Shown in pieces: positions 25,363-34,789 of a stretch of 64,000 nucleotides of DNA. Location of the stretch: assembly GCA_009692115.1 (NCBI GenBank), contig SHZU01000010.1, positions 62,001 through 126,000 on the forward strand, written 5' to 3'. Source of the DNA: Gemmatimonadota bacterium. Lineage in GTDB: Bacteria; Gemmatimonadota; Gemmatimonadetes; Gemmatimonadales; GWC2-71-9. How positions within the stretch are numbered: the first letter of the stretch is position 1; the number at the start of each line of letters is the position of its first letter. Made by a program: the position numbers and the translations under genes. Below the pieces are notes generated by a model that worked only from the letters and a program-made list of their open reading frames with translations, had not been told where the DNA came from and did no database searches.

Positions 25363-26808
25363 TTAGTCAGCGGGTGACACAACGGACGACGGCAACCTTG
25401 GCAAAGATACGGTAAATACGGTCCCCTTGCCAGGGCGGCTTTGGACCGCAATCGAACCACCATGGGCCTCGGCAATCCACTTGGTAATCGCGAGACCCAA
25501 CCCAGTGCCGGCCCGCTCATCGTCGCGGGTGCGGGCCGGGTCGGCGCGCCAGAACCGATCGAACACGTGCGCCAGATCGCCGGCGGCGATCCCGATGCCG
25601 GTATCGCTGACCACCAACTGCACGGCGGAGCCCAGATCGGCGAGCTCGACGCCGATTTCCCCGCCCTCCTGGGTGTACTTGACCGCGTTGGTGACCAGAT
25701 TGAGGATGAGCTGGCGAACCCGGGTCTTATCAACGGCCAGGATCACGGGCACCTCGGGGATCGCGGTTCGAATACTCAGGCTCTTGGCCTCGCCGAGTAT
25801 CTGGGCGGTCTCCCCCGCTTCGCTGACAACGTCCCGGAGATCGAGTTCGGCGACGGCCAGCGGCGCCCGGCCTTCATCGGCCCGCGCGAGCATCAGCAGA
25901 CTGTCGACCAGTTCGGACATCCGGTTGATTTCTTCGAGCGACTCATCGAGCGGCTGAAGGCTCTCGGAGGGCACTTTCGGGTTGGTGAGGGCCCGTTCAA
26001 CCCCCACCCGGAGCACCATCAGCGGCGTTTTGAGTTCGTGGCTGGCCTCGGCGACGAACCGTTGCTGCGCGGCGAAGCTTTGTTCCAAGCGGGCGAACAT
26101 CCCGTTGGCCGCGTGTGACATCCGGGTGAGTTCATCGGTACTCCCCGGATCGACCGGAAGCCGGCGGTGGAGGCTTCGCCCGTCGGTGATCGCGGTCAAC
26201 TCGTCGATGGTCGATTCGAGCGGCTTGAGACTGGTCCTGGCCAACCAGGACCCGGTCAAGATCGAAATCAGCAGCAGAAACGGAGCGATCAGCAACATCG
26301 ATCGGGCCAGGGCCGCCGGCCCAAACAACACCTCGTCCACCCCGGCGCCGACCAGCATCGACCGGAGCGACGGATCGGCGCCGGTGACCTCCACGATGTA
26401 GTACCGGATGGCTGGGCGGCCCGGAATCACCGTGGCGGTCCCGAACTTCGGCCGCTGGCCCGGGGCATCGGCCAGATCTCGGAGCTGATTGACGGCCCGG
26501 GAGTCGAGGCCACCCGTTGGGTCGATCGAGAGAATCGTGCTGCCGTCGTGGTCGACCAGCACCAGGTAGTGGCGGAACCGCTGGAAGAACGGCTGGACGC
26601 TTTCCATGACCGGAGGCAGCCGGCCCATCGTCCGGGTGAGGTCCCGCATGAACTGCAAGGTGAGGTCGGCCTCGACCTCGAGCCGGCTGTCGAGCTCGGT
26701 GAGGTTGGCCTGGCGGCGATCGAGGTAGAGCACGGTACCGAAAATGGCGACCGTCAGCGACAACGCGACGATGTATCCGATCGTGAGCCGCTGGCGGATG
26801 GATCGCAT
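25363..26808 (-). CDS. Two-component sensor histidine kinase (membrane, HAMP)
   Basis: 481 residues. Two membrane helices (about 10-28 and 175-195) flank a periplasmic sensing region, followed by a HAMP segment, the phosphoacceptor motif VAEASHELKTPLMVL, the N box NLVTNAVKYTQEGG, and G boxes DTGIGIAAGDL and GTGLGLAITKW. It is a classical OmpR-partner kinase. It lies three bases after its OmpR-family regulator, so the two are co-transcribed and presumably cognate. The signal is unknown. Confidence 0.88.
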   Translation of the reverse strand: MRSIRQRLTIGYIVALSLTVAIFGTVLYLDRRQANLTELDSRLEVEADLTLQFMRDLTRTMGRLPPVMESVQPFFQRFRHYLVLVDHDGSTILSIDPTGGLDSRAVNQLRDLADAPGQRPKFGTATVIPGRPAIRYYIVEVTGADPSLRSMLVGAGVDEVLFGPAALARSMLLIAPFLLLISILTGSWLARTSLKPLESTIDELTAITDGRSLHRRLPVDPGSTDELTRMSHAANGMFARLEQSFAAQQRFVAEASHELKTPLMVLRVGVERALTNPKVPSESLQPLDESLEEINRMSELVDSLLMLARADEGRAPLAVAELDLRDVVSEAGETAQILGEAKSLSIRTAIPEVPVILAVDKTRVRQLILNLVTNAVKYTQEGGEIGVELADLGSAVQLVVSDTGIGIAAGDLAHVFDRFWRADPARTRDDERAGTGLGLAITKWIAEAHGGSIAVQSRPGKGTVFTVSLPRLPSSVVSPAD

Positions 26809-26811
26809 CGA

Positions 26812-27480
26812 TCAGGCCTTGACCACGTACCCGATGCCGCGAACGGTATGGAGGGTTTTTCGGTCGTGCTCGGCGTCAAGTTTCTTGCGGAGCCGATTGA
26901 TCACCACATCCACGATGTTGGTGCCGGGATCGAAGTGGTAGTCCCAGGCGTACTCGGTGATCAGGGTCCGAGACATCACTCGGCCGGGATGGCGCATCAA
27001 ATACTCCAAGACCGTGTATTCCTTCGGGGTCAGGTCGAGCAGCTTTCCGCTCCGGCGGACCTCCCGGGTCGCCGTGTCGAGTTCCAGTTCGCCGACCACC
27101 AGGCGGGTCGAGCGGATCTGAGGAGGGCGGCGAGCGATCGCCTCGACCCGGGCCAGCAGCTCCTCGAAGGCGAAGGGCTTGGTCACATAGTCGTCGGCTC
27201 CGGCCCGGAGCGCCTGGACCTTGTGGTCGACGGCATCTTGGGCGGTCAGCACTAGAATTGGGGTCGTGACACCCCGATCCCTGAGGGTGCGGAGCACTTC
27301 GTACCCGGTCATGCCCGGCAACCGCAGGTCCAGAATCACGAGGTCATAATGGCCCCCTGACGCTAGGCGAAGGGCCTCAAGGCCGTCATCGACGAGATCG
27401 GCGTGGTACCCCTGCTCTTCCATTCCGCGTTTGACGTACTGGCCGACGATCCGATCGTCCTCCACGACCAAGAGCTTCAC
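26812..27480 (-). CDS. OmpR/PhoB-family response regulator
   Basis: 222 residues. The receiver domain has the acidic pair (VVEDDR) and phosphoacceptor Asp in DLVILDLRLPG, with TAQDAVDHKVQALRAGADDYVTKPF containing the conserved Thr and Lys. The C-terminal winged-helix domain ends in the RRKLDAEH to TVRGIGYV recognition region. The gene overlaps the preceding PAS/GAF kinase gene by four bases and precedes the HAMP kinase by three. Proteins of this subfamily bind 11-bp direct repeats, which matches the Pho-box-like site at 25340. Confidence 0.9.
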   Translation of the reverse strand: MKLLVVEDDRIVGQYVKRGMEEQGYHADLVDDGLEALRLASGGHYDLVILDLRLPGMTGYEVLRTLRDRGVTTPILVLTAQDAVDHKVQALRAGADDYVTKPFAFEELLARVEAIARRPPQIRSTRLVVGELELDTATREVRRSGKLLDLTPKEYTVLEYLMRHPGRVMSRTLITEYAWDYHFDPGTNIVDVVINRLRKKLDAEHDRKTLHTVRGIGYVVKA

Positions 27481-29006
27481 GAGCTGCCTCCGGCGTCAGT
27501 CGGGAGAACCACGGTGAACAGGCTTCCGAGCCCAAACGCACTCTCGACATCGATCCGGCCCCGGTGATCCTGAATGATGCCGTAGGCGATCGACAGCCCC
27601 AATCCCGTCCCCTGTCCGGGCGGCTTCGTGGTGTAGAACGGCTCGAAGATCTTGGCCACTTCGGCGGCGGGAATGCCGAGCCCGGTGTCCCGGACCTCGA
27701 TCAAGGCTTCCGCGTCGGCCGCCGCCGGCCGAGTGGTGAGGGTGAGGGTGCCGCCGTTGACCATGGCATCGACGGCATTGAGCAGCAACGCCATCAGGAC
27801 CTGGATCAACTGCTCGTCATTGGCCTGCACGGTGAGATCGCCGGGGTGGAGCTCAGTTGTGACGGTCAGGCGCTTGAATCGCTTGTGATGTTTGAGGAGG
27901 AACAGCGTCCGTTCGACCACGTCATTGATGCGGACCGAGTTCTTGGGCCGAGTCGAGGAATGGCGGCTGAACTCGAGGAGCCCGTCCACGATCTTGCTGC
28001 AGCGCTGGACCTCTTTGTCGATGATGTCGAGGAACTCTTTGACGCTGGCGTCGGCGTGGCTGCTGAGCCGGGCGTCAACGGCGGCCGCGCACGCCGCGAT
28101 GGTCGCCAGGGGATTGTTGATCTCATGCATGACCCCCGCCGCGAGTTGGCCGACCGCGGCGAGTTTTTCCTGCCGGAGGATCTGGTGCTGGACGTTTCTG
28201 GCCTCGGTCACGTCCTCGCCGATGGTAATGACATGAGTGACGTCAGCCCCTTCGAGCCGCATCGGCACCCGCGACGTCAGATAGACTCGCCGCCCCCCCC
28301 CCTGCCCCACGACGATTTCCGCCTGGCGACTCTGGCCGGTTTCGAAGACCTGATCGAACTCTTCCTTGAGCTGGTCGGCCGGTTGTCGGGTCAACACCTG
28401 GAAGACCGAACGGCCGACCACGTCATCCCGCGGGACGCCCTGGGTGCCGGTTTCTCGTTCCCGATTCCAGAATTGAATCCGGTACGATCGGTCGACCACA
28501 TAGAGGCCGACCGGGAGGCTGTCGATCACCAAGCCGGTAAAGCGCCGCTGCTCAGAGATCTCGCGAGACCGACTGGCCACCTCGAGGGCCAGATCTTCGG
28601 CCAAGGTCATCGAGTCGAGGAAGGGGGCCAGCAGGTCCTGGAGGACGTCGACCACTGCGACCAGCACGTCCGGCTGGCCCGGGTCCCGCTCGATTTCGAG
28701 CACCCCGAGCCGTGAGCCGGCGTGAATCAGCGGAACCCGTAACGTGTCAGGAGGCGCCGGCGGGAGCTCGTCGAGGGTCGGGGCGAACGCCAGCCGGGGG
28801 GGGCTCGCAATCCCCGCGCACCGATTGGCACTGGCCTCGCGGTGCCAGAGGCAGACAGAGCGGAATTGGTGGCCCTGTTGGATTGCCCCGGCAGCCGACG
28901 CCAGCGTATCGTCTGGCGGAAGGCCGCTGTTGATGATCCGGGCCACCCGGCCCAGCAGGTCCAAGGCGGTACCGCCAAGCGAGGTCTGCACGCGAGAGGG
29001 ACTCAC
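27477..29006 (-). CDS. PAS-containing soluble histidine kinase (NtrB/AtoS type)
   Basis: 509 residues from GTG 29006, no membrane helix. A GAF-like N-terminal region (about 15-150), a coiled linker (about 150-185), a PAS domain (PVGLYVVDRSYRIQFWNRERE to the QGVPRDDVVGRSVF area), then the phosphoacceptor HisKA with GVMHEINNPLATI, and an HATPase domain (LMALLLNAVDAM, DTGLGIPAAEVAKIFEPFYTTKPPGQGTGLGLSIAYGI). The NtrB-like kinase core normally pairs with NtrC-type regulators, but it is followed by an OmpR-type regulator with an ATGA overlap. A nine-base C run (28293-28301) lies within the coding sequence. Confidence 0.88.
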   Translation of the reverse strand: MSPSRVQTSLGGTALDLLGRVARIINSGLPPDDTLASAAGAIQQGHQFRSVCLWHREASANRCAGIASPPRLAFAPTLDELPPAPPDTLRVPLIHAGSRLGVLEIERDPGQPDVLVAVVDVLQDLLAPFLDSMTLAEDLALEVASRSREISEQRRFTGLVIDSLPVGLYVVDRSYRIQFWNRERETGTQGVPRDDVVGRSVFQVLTRQPADQLKEEFDQVFETGQSRQAEIVVGQGGGRRVYLTSRVPMRLEGADVTHVITIGEDVTEARNVQHQILRQEKLAAVGQLAAGVMHEINNPLATIAACAAAVDARLSSHADASVKEFLDIIDKEVQRCSKIVDGLLEFSRHSSTRPKNSVRINDVVERTLFLLKHHKRFKRLTVTTELHPGDLTVQANDEQLIQVLMALLLNAVDAMVNGGTLTLTTRPAAADAEALIEVRDTGLGIPAAEVAKIFEPFYTTKPPGQGTGLGLSIAYGIIQDHRGRIDVESAFGLGSLFTVVLPTDAGGSS

Positions 29007-29069
29007 GGCCTTAAATTAACCCCACGGCCCCGATCCGGCCCGACCGATTCCACCCGAGGAGCGCTCCAC

Positions 29070-29624
29070 ATGGGACTTGCCCTAGTCATTCTGTTCATGG
29101 TGGCCGGGTTTGCGATCCTGACCTATAACGGGGTGACCAGCCTCCGAGCTACCGCCGACAACGCGTGGGCTGATATCGACGTCCAGCTGAAACGTCGCCA
29201 CGACCTGATCCCCTCGCTGGTTGCCGCGGTGCAAGGGCACGCCGGCTACGAACGAAGCACGCTCGAGGCGGTCGTCGCCGCCCGCCAGCGAGCCGCCTCC
29301 GCCACGGGCCCTCGGGCAGCCGGCGAAGCGGAGGGCATCCTGGCCGGATCAGTCCACCAGGTGCTGGCCTTGGCCGAGGCCTACCCCGATCTCAAGGCCG
29401 CCGAGAGTTTTCTCTCACTCCAACAGAACTTGACTGAGATCGAGGATCACGTCCAGCAGGCCCGCCGGTACTACAACGCCGTGGTCCGGGACCTCAACAC
29501 CAAGATCCAGCAGTTTCCGTCGAACCTGCTGGCCCGCCCGCTCGGATTCGCCGAGCGAGAGTCGTTCGGCATCAATGAAGCCGAACGGGCGGCTCCCCGC
29601 ATCGACCTCGGACGGGGCGGATGA
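29070..29624 (+). CDS. lemA: LemA family protein
   Basis: 184 residues from ATG 29070, with GAGGAG eight bases upstream. An N-terminal hydrophobic segment ([18 protein letters not shown]) is followed by a long helical domain. The family sequence [21 protein letters not shown] and the C-terminal [22 protein letters not shown] are clear. The protein is membrane-anchored with its domain on one face. Function is poorly known. The next gene, DUF2207, overlaps by four bases; LemA and DUF2207 are commonly paired, as here. Confidence 0.87.
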   Translation: MGLALVILFMVAGFAILTYNGVTSLRATADNAWADIDVQLKRRHDLIPSLVAAVQGHAGYERSTLEAVVAARQRAASATGPRAAGEAEGILAGSVHQVLALAEAYPDLKAAESFLSLQQNLTEIEDHVQQARRYYNAVVRDLNTKIQQFPSNLLARPLGFAERESFGINEAERAAPRIDLGRGG

Positions 29625-31330
29625 TCGGGCTCCTGATCGCCCTCGGGCTCGGGATGGCGGTGCCGCTCCATGGCCAGGAACGGTCGCTCGCGATCGAACG
29701 GTTCGACGCGGCCATTACGGTGAACCGGGACGGAACCATCGACGTGGTCGAAACGATCACCGCCCGGTTCGCGGGGTCCTGGAACGGGTTGTTCCGAACC
29801 ATCCCGGTCGAGTACCGGACGCCGCAGGGCTTCAATTGGACCATCCGGCTCGATTTTATCGACGCGACCGACGAGCAAGGCCGGGTGCTCAAGACCGAAG
29901 CGGCGCGCGAACGCCATTATCTCAAGTACAAGGTGTGGGTCCCCGGCGCTCTCGATGCCACCAAGACCATCGTCCTCCGGTACCGGGCCAAGAACGGGCT
30001 TCGGTTTTTCGAGGATCACGATGAGCTGTATTGGAACGCGACCGGCGATGAATGGGACGTTCCGATCCAATCGGCGAGCGCCACCGTCATCCTGCCACCG
30101 GACGCAGCCGGCATTCGGGCCACCGCCTTCAACGGGTCCTACGGCGCCACCTCCCGCGATGCCTCGGTGATCACCGAGGGCACCACGACCCGAGTCACCC
30201 TGCCGGCGCCACTCGCCTTCCGGGAAGGCTTGACCATCGTCGTCGGATGGAACAAAGGCCTGGTGTCGGAACCGACGACCGGCGATCGGGCGCTCGGTTT
30301 TCTGGCGGCCAATTGGCCGCTCCTGATTCCGATCCCGGTGTTTTTCGGGATGTTTGCCCTGTGGCGGCGCCGCGGGCGGGATCCCAAACGGCGTCCGATC
30401 AGCGTGCAGTACGACCCCCCGCCCGGAATGTCCCCAGCCGAGGCCGGGACGTTGCTGGACAATTCCGCCGATATGAGGGACATCACGGGGACCTTGATCG
30501 ACTTGGCCGTCCGGGGATATCTCAAGATCGAGGAGAAAGAAGAGAAATCTCTCTTCGGGCTGATCAGCACAGAGGAGTTCGTCTTTCACCGCCAGCCCGT
30601 CCCGGCCGGCTCGACGGACCTGAAGGAGCATGAACGCGCCGTCCTCGACGGCATCTTTGGCGGGAGCGGCCGGTCCACGATCGAGCTCTCCGAGCTCGAG
30701 AACCGTTTCTACAAAATCCTTCCGACGATCCGGAACGGCATCTTCGCGGAACTGGTGGCCAAGAAATACTACCGGACCCGACCCGACTCGGTTCATGGGG
30801 CCGCGATGTTCGGCGCGGTGGCCCTCGGCGCGGCCATTGGCATCGGCGGCGCGATCCTGTCACCTCATGTCAACCTCACCCCGGTGCCGTTCATCGTAGC
30901 GGGTGCCCTCTCGGCCATCATCGCGGGAATTTTTGGCTACTTCATGCCGGCTCGCACCGAAGCGGGCGCCCGGGCGCTCGAACGGGTGCGCGGGTTTGAA
31001 GAGTTCTTGGAGCGGGTCGAGGGCGACCGGCTGCGGGACTTCGTCAAGACGCCGGAGCTCTTCGAGCGATGTCTGCCGTTTGCGATGGCGTTTGGGGTCG
31101 AGAAACAGTGGGCCAAGGCGTTCCAGGGGATCTACACCACACCGCCAACATGGTACGCCGGCGGGAACTATGCCTCGTTCAACGCCGCGAGCTTCTCGCA
31201 CCGGCTCTCGACGATGTCGACCCGGGCCGAGTCGGCGATGACGTCGGCCCCTCGAAGTTCGAGCGGCTCGGGATTCAGTGGCGGGTCGTCTGGTGGCGGC
31301 GGCGGCGGTGGGGGCGGCGGCGGGTTCTAG
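29621..31330 (+). CDS. DUF2207 membrane protein
   Basis: 569 residues. Signal peptide ([16 protein letters not shown]), an N-terminal beta-rich domain characteristic of DUF2207 ([38 protein letters not shown]), a membrane helix near residue 230 ([16 protein letters not shown]), a soluble region, two more helices near 390-450 ([37 protein letters not shown]), and a terminal Gly/Ser-rich tail of about 25 residues. The function is unknown. Its stop shares a CTAG palindrome with the convergent neighbour's stop. Confidence 0.85.
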   Translation: MIGLLIALGLGMAVPLHGQERSLAIERFDAAITVNRDGTIDVVETITARFAGSWNGLFRTIPVEYRTPQGFNWTIRLDFIDATDEQGRVLKTEAARERHYLKYKVWVPGALDATKTIVLRYRAKNGLRFFEDHDELYWNATGDEWDVPIQSASATVILPPDAAGIRATAFNGSYGATSRDASVITEGTTTRVTLPAPLAFREGLTIVVGWNKGLVSEPTTGDRALGFLAANWPLLIPIPVFFGMFALWRRRGRDPKRRPISVQYDPPPGMSPAEAGTLLDNSADMRDITGTLIDLAVRGYLKIEEKEEKSLFGLISTEEFVFHRQPVPAGSTDLKEHERAVLDGIFGGSGRSTIELSELENRFYKILPTIRNGIFAELVAKKYYRTRPDSVHGAAMFGAVALGAAIGIGGAILSPHVNLTPVPFIVAGALSAIIAGIFGYFMPARTEAGARALERVRGFEEFLERVEGDRLRDFVKTPELFERCLPFAMAFGVEKQWAKAFQGIYTTPPTWYAGGNYASFNAASFSHRLSTMSTRAESAMTSAPRSSSGSGFSGGSSGGGGGGGGGGGF

Positions 31331-31887
31331 GCCCCAAGGTATAAGGTTACTTCGTGTTCGCCGGCGGCGGTGAAGATGGCCCGCTCCGCCGGCAGCGGCA
31401 CCTCATCTACCGCCACCCGGGCCACGCCAAAATGACCGGGGAGCCCGAGGGCCACGGCGATCGGCGGGCCGAACGCCACGGCCAGGCGTACCGTGACCCA
31501 TTCGGCCCGGGCCCGGATGTCCACGTCGACCAGGGTCCGGTGGACCCGGAGCCGACGGACGACCAACGTGCGCCATCCGTCGGGAAGCCAGGGGACGAGT
31601 TCGAGCCGCCCGCCGATCCCGTCAGATTGAGCACCGAGCAAGCCGCCGACGACCCGCTCCAGAAAATTAGCTGGGTCCATCACCGCATCCGACCGAACCC
31701 GGCACCAGAGCCGGGCATCGGCGAGCAAGTCCGCGATCTCCGCTTCGGTCCAGTCCCTGATTCGGGTGCCGGCCGGGCCGACACGCAACTGTCCCCCGAC
31801 GCGGCCCAGCGCCCAAGCCACGGCTTGGTCGAGGGCTGCCTCGGGGGACGACACCGCCGAGTAGTGCCGGCTTAGCTGCTCAGCCAA
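31327..31887 (-). CDS. Hypothetical protein resembling the C-terminal end of a glycosidase-like protein
   Basis: 186 residues. The middle ([55 protein letters not shown]) resembles the C-terminal beta domain of glycoside hydrolases and trehalose or glucan-processing proteins (GRLEL...PW.PDGW...LRV). No catalytic domain is present, so the gene may be a remnant or a free-standing accessory protein. I cannot name a family. It begins within the end of the peroxiredoxin gene (8-base overlap), suggesting one transcript, and ends sharing four bases with the DUF2207 gene. Confidence 0.5.
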   Translation of the reverse strand: MAEQLSRHYSAVSSPEAALDQAVAWALGRVGGQLRVGPAGTRIRDWTEAEIADLLADARLWCRVRSDAVMDPANFLERVVGGLLGAQSDGIGGRLELVPWLPDGWRTLVVRRLRVHRTLVDVDIRARAEWVTVRLAVAFGPPIAVALGLPGHFGVARVAVDEVPLPAERAIFTAAGEHEVTLYLGA

Positions 31888-32338
31888 GCGCCTTGATCTG
31901 GGTCAGGAGATCGGCGGTATCACGCTTGTGGCCGAGTTCGGCCTCTTCGTGGGTCCACCGAACGGTGCCCTTTTTGTCGATCAACACATAGGCCCGTTTG
32001 CTGAAGAACTTGTCCTCGATGAGCGTGCCGTACTTCCGGGTGACCTCCCGCTTGAAATCGCTCAAGAGATCCACGGCCATCTTCTCCTTGGCTTTGAATT
32101 CCTTGAGGGTCGGGACCGAATCGACGCTGATGGGCAACACGACCGTGTCGGCGGATTGAAACTGGGAATAATCCTCGGAGAACGCGCACATCTCGGCGGT
32201 ACACACGCCGGTAAAGGCCAACGGGAAAAACGCGAGCAGGACGTTCTTGCCCTGGAGCGCCGAAAGCTTGACCTCGGCCGCACCGGTCGAGGGCAACGCG
32301 AAATCGGGGGCAGCGGAACCGAGAGCGGGTAGCGACAT
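31880..32338 (-). CDS. Peroxiredoxin (AhpC/TSA family, AhpE-like)
   Basis: 152 residues. The active-site region reads FFPLAFTGVCTAEMCAFSE, with P-x-x-x-T-x-x-C carrying the peroxidatic Cys and another Cys five residues later. The enzyme reduces peroxides in the cytoplasm. ATG 32338 is one base after the TAA of the upstream SOD gene; GCCTAAC directly precedes it, and no Shine-Dalgarno is seen, so translation is probably coupled. An extended start at 32449 lies within the SOD gene and is rejected. The pair with SOD is functionally coherent: SOD makes hydrogen peroxide and the peroxiredoxin removes it. Confidence 0.87.
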   Translation of the reverse strand: MSLPALGSAAPDFALPSTGAAEVKLSALQGKNVLLAFFPLAFTGVCTAEMCAFSEDYSQFQSADTVVLPISVDSVPTLKEFKAKEKMAVDLLSDFKREVTRKYGTLIEDKFFSKRAYVLIDKKGTVRWTHEEAELGHKRDTADLLTQIKALG

Positions 32339-32339
32339 G

Positions 32340-32939
32340 TTAGGCAGCCCGCTTCGCGACGAGCGTCCAGTTGACCGTCGACCACCACGCCCCGAGATAC
32401 TCGGCCCGGCGGTTTTGGTACTTGAGATAGTAGGCGTGTTCCCAGACATCGCAGCCCAAGAGCACTTTCTTGCCGTCCATGACCGGGCAGTCCTGGTTCG
32501 GCGAACTTTCGATGGCCAAGCCGCCGGCTCCTTGAATCAGCCACGCCCACCCGCTGCCGAAGCGGGTCATCCCGGCCTTCTGGAACTGTTCCTTGAACTT
32601 GTCGAAGCCGCCGAACGCGGTGTCGATGGACTGCGCCAGGTCGCCGGTCGGGGCCGAGGCGCCGCCCGGCGTCATCAGCTCCCAGAACAGGGTGTGATTG
32701 TAATGGCCGCCGCCGTTGTTCCGGACCGCGGTCCGAATGGCCTCGGGCACCTGGCTCAAATTCCCGATCAGCTGCTCGATCGAGAGCTTCTCGAGATCCG
32801 GGTAATCCTTGAGCGCGGCATTCAGATTGTTGACGTACGCGTCATGATGCTTGTCGTGGTGAATCCGCATCGTCGGCTCGTCAAGGTGCGGTTCCAGGGC
32901 GTTGTAGGCGTACGGGAGTGGCGGCAGAGTATGCGGCAT
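32340..32939 (-). CDS. sodB: Superoxide dismutase, Fe/Mn type
   Basis: 199 residues from ATG 32939 (GGAG eight bases upstream). It starts [20 protein letters not shown] and has the metal ligands in [17 protein letters not shown], then [13 protein letters not shown], and [19 protein letters not shown] (the DVWEHAYY signature). It converts superoxide to hydrogen peroxide. Its stop codon is the TAA of a GCCTAAC motif, one base before the peroxiredoxin start. An in-frame GTG at 33047 would add 36 residues with a twin-Arg-like start (SRRPLLQ), but this stretch is AT-rich before the ATG and I favour 32939. Confidence 0.9.
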   Translation of the reverse strand: MPHTLPPLPYAYNALEPHLDEPTMRIHHDKHHDAYVNNLNAALKDYPDLEKLSIEQLIGNLSQVPEAIRTAVRNNGGGHYNHTLFWELMTPGGASAPTGDLAQSIDTAFGGFDKFKEQFQKAGMTRFGSGWAWLIQGAGGLAIESSPNQDCPVMDGKKVLLGCDVWEHAYYLKYQNRRAEYLGAWWSTVNWTLVAKRAA

Positions 32940-33051
32940 CGATTGGCTCCAACCAGAAATTATTGAATTCCGACCAAAATCGAAGGGATTCGGTCCGCCA
33001 ATAATGGCGACCCCGAGCGCTTGAAGCAACGGGCGGCGGCTGAGCACGCGA

Positions 33052-33366
33052 CTACCTCGAGGTGACGGTGAACCTGATCAGCACGCCTTCGACGAATTCG
33101 ACTTCGCACCGGCGATCTTGGCTGAGGTAGACCGAGCTACTGACCCTGAGCGAGCCCTCGGCGCGGCTAGCGATCGACTCCGGCCGGCCCAGCAGGGCGT
33201 CGACCTCTTCGACCAGCACCCCCTTGCGAAGCCCGCCCACCGGAGCGGCTCCCTCGCCGTGGAGCCCAGGGCGTTCCGTCTTGGACGCCAGCACCGGGGA
33301 GAAATCCAGGTACTCGGCGAGGGCCCGCATCACGCCATCCGGGGTCAGGGGCTCGTCGGGCACCAC
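33052..33366 (-). CDS. Hypothetical 104-residue protein
   Basis: It starts at GTG 33366; upstream in the same frame the reading frame remains open but has no good start codon. It is soluble and mixed in charge, with a beta-rich C-terminus ([19 protein letters not shown]). I do not recognise a family. It follows the M19 dipeptidase gene by 57 bases on the same strand. A nearby AGGAG (about 33410) is too far away to be its Shine-Dalgarno, so the real start or a small frameshift there remains uncertain. Confidence 0.45.
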   Translation of the reverse strand: MVPDEPLTPDGVMRALAEYLDFSPVLASKTERPGLHGEGAAPVGGLRKGVLVEEVDALLGRPESIASRAEGSLRVSSSVYLSQDRRCEVEFVEGVLIRFTVTSR

Positions 33367-33423
33367 CGGCTTGCAGCGAAGATTGAACCGCGAGCAGAGC
33401 CAACCGGATGGTGTTCTCCTGGT

Positions 33424-34680
33424 TCAAGACACGGGCTTCCGGTCCAGCTGCTGGATGGTCTTGATCGACGCCGGCCGCTCCTTCTTGAGCCTAGCCGCCA
33501 CCTTCTCGGCGGTTTCGATGACCCGGAGCACGTTCTCACCCGCGAGCTTCCGGAGGTCGGATTCACTCCATCCTCGGCGGGCCAATTCCGCGAACAGCGC
33601 CGGGAAGGTCCCGACATCCTCGAGGCCCTCGATCACATCGTCGATCCCATCAAAGTCGCTGCCGATTCCTACGTGATCGACACCGGCCATTTTTCGGACA
33701 TAGTCGATCGAGTTGGCAACCTCGGCGAGAGTGACCTTCGGGGCCGGATTGGCGGCGTCCCACATCTTCATGTCACGAGCCCGATCCGCTCCCGCCTGCC
33801 GGGCCAACTCCGCTTGTTTGGCCGAGCGGGCCTTGTCGTGGTCATAGAGCCGCTGGGACACAAAGAAGGTCACAAAGGGCACCATGACGACGCCGCCGTT
33901 CTTCGAAACCCGGGCCAAAATCGAATCCGGCACGTTCCGGGGGTGGTTCGACATGATCCGGGCCCCGGAATGCGAGAAAATGACCGGCGCTTCCGTCACG
34001 TTCAACGCATCACTCATGACCCCGGGCGACACGTGCGACAGATCGAGGAGCATCCCGAGCCGGTTCATCTCGCGGACCACTTCTTCGCCGAACCGGGTCA
34101 GGCCCCCGTGGGTCGGCTTGTCAAGCGCGGCATCGGCCCAGTCAAGGGTCACGTTGTGAGTCAACGTCATGTAGCGGGCGCCGAGATCGAAGTAGGCGCG
34201 GAGGGCTCCGAGCGAGTTCTCGATGGCGTGGCCCCCCTCCATCCCAAGCATCGAGCCGATCCGGCCCTCGGCAAAGGCCTGCCGGAGACAGAGGGCGGTG
34301 GTGCAGTATTGGAGCCGGTCAGGATATCGTTCGATGATCCGTTTCGCGACGTCGATCTGCTCGAGCTGGACCCGGGCGTACCCGGAGTCCTTGATCTCGC
34401 CCGGGATGTAGACCGACCAGAACTGGCCCCCGAGCATCCCCTGCTTGAGGCGATCGAAATCGGTATGCCCCCCGGTCCGGCCGCGGAGGTTGTAGCCGAC
34501 GACATCCATGGCCAGCCCGGCTTTGTCTTCCCGGAGGCGCCAGGGCAAGTCGTTGTGGCCGTCGATGAGGGGGGTGGTGGCGAGGACCTTCTTCGCCAGG
34601 GTCAGGTACTGATCGTCCTGGGCCGCCAGGGGGGCCGCGACGACGCCCGTGAGCACGAGAAGCAGTTTGAAGCGACGCAT
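33424..34680 (-). CDS. Secreted membrane dipeptidase (peptidase family M19)
   Basis: 418 residues from ATG 34680. Signal peptide ends in LAAQ. Renal dipeptidase motifs: LIDGHNDLPWRLRE (His and Asp of the first metal), MLGMEGGHAIEN with the bridging Glu, DLSHVSPGVMSDAL, FSHSGAR, and GIGSDFDG near the end. It hydrolyses dipeptides, often D-amino acid containing or beta-lactam-like, in the periplasm. The APC permease gene lies upstream (109 bases) on the same strand, so uptake and cleavage are probably linked. A TTG start at 34698 would add six residues; the ATG is more natural. Confidence 0.9.
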   Translation of the reverse strand: MRRFKLLLVLTGVVAAPLAAQDDQYLTLAKKVLATTPLIDGHNDLPWRLREDKAGLAMDVVGYNLRGRTGGHTDFDRLKQGMLGGQFWSVYIPGEIKDSGYARVQLEQIDVAKRIIERYPDRLQYCTTALCLRQAFAEGRIGSMLGMEGGHAIENSLGALRAYFDLGARYMTLTHNVTLDWADAALDKPTHGGLTRFGEEVVREMNRLGMLLDLSHVSPGVMSDALNVTEAPVIFSHSGARIMSNHPRNVPDSILARVSKNGGVVMVPFVTFFVSQRLYDHDKARSAKQAELARQAGADRARDMKMWDAANPAPKVTLAEVANSIDYVRKMAGVDHVGIGSDFDGIDDVIEGLEDVGTFPALFAELARRGWSESDLRKLAGENVLRVIETAEKVAARLKKERPASIKTIQQLDRKPVS

Positions 34681-34789
34681 AAACGAATCCGTAGGCAAGG
34701 GTCAACACCGGACCACCACCTCAATTCTAGCTCCTTCCACATCCAAGGAGAACGCTGCACCCGTCTGCCGGAGGCCGTGACGCGATCGC

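Noticed and set aside
33045-33047. Alternative GTG start for SOD giving a twin-arginine-like extension
   Set aside because: The added 36 residues include an AT-rich stretch just before the canonical ATG at 32939, which has a good Shine-Dalgarno. The extension would be unusual for this enzyme.
33167-33427. Minus-strand frame starting MNQENTIRLALLAVQ as a gene or a frameshifted start of the 104-residue protein
   Set aside because: It has a plausible start but turns into low-complexity Gly/Pro/Arg sequence, and the two frames cannot be joined without an unsupported change.
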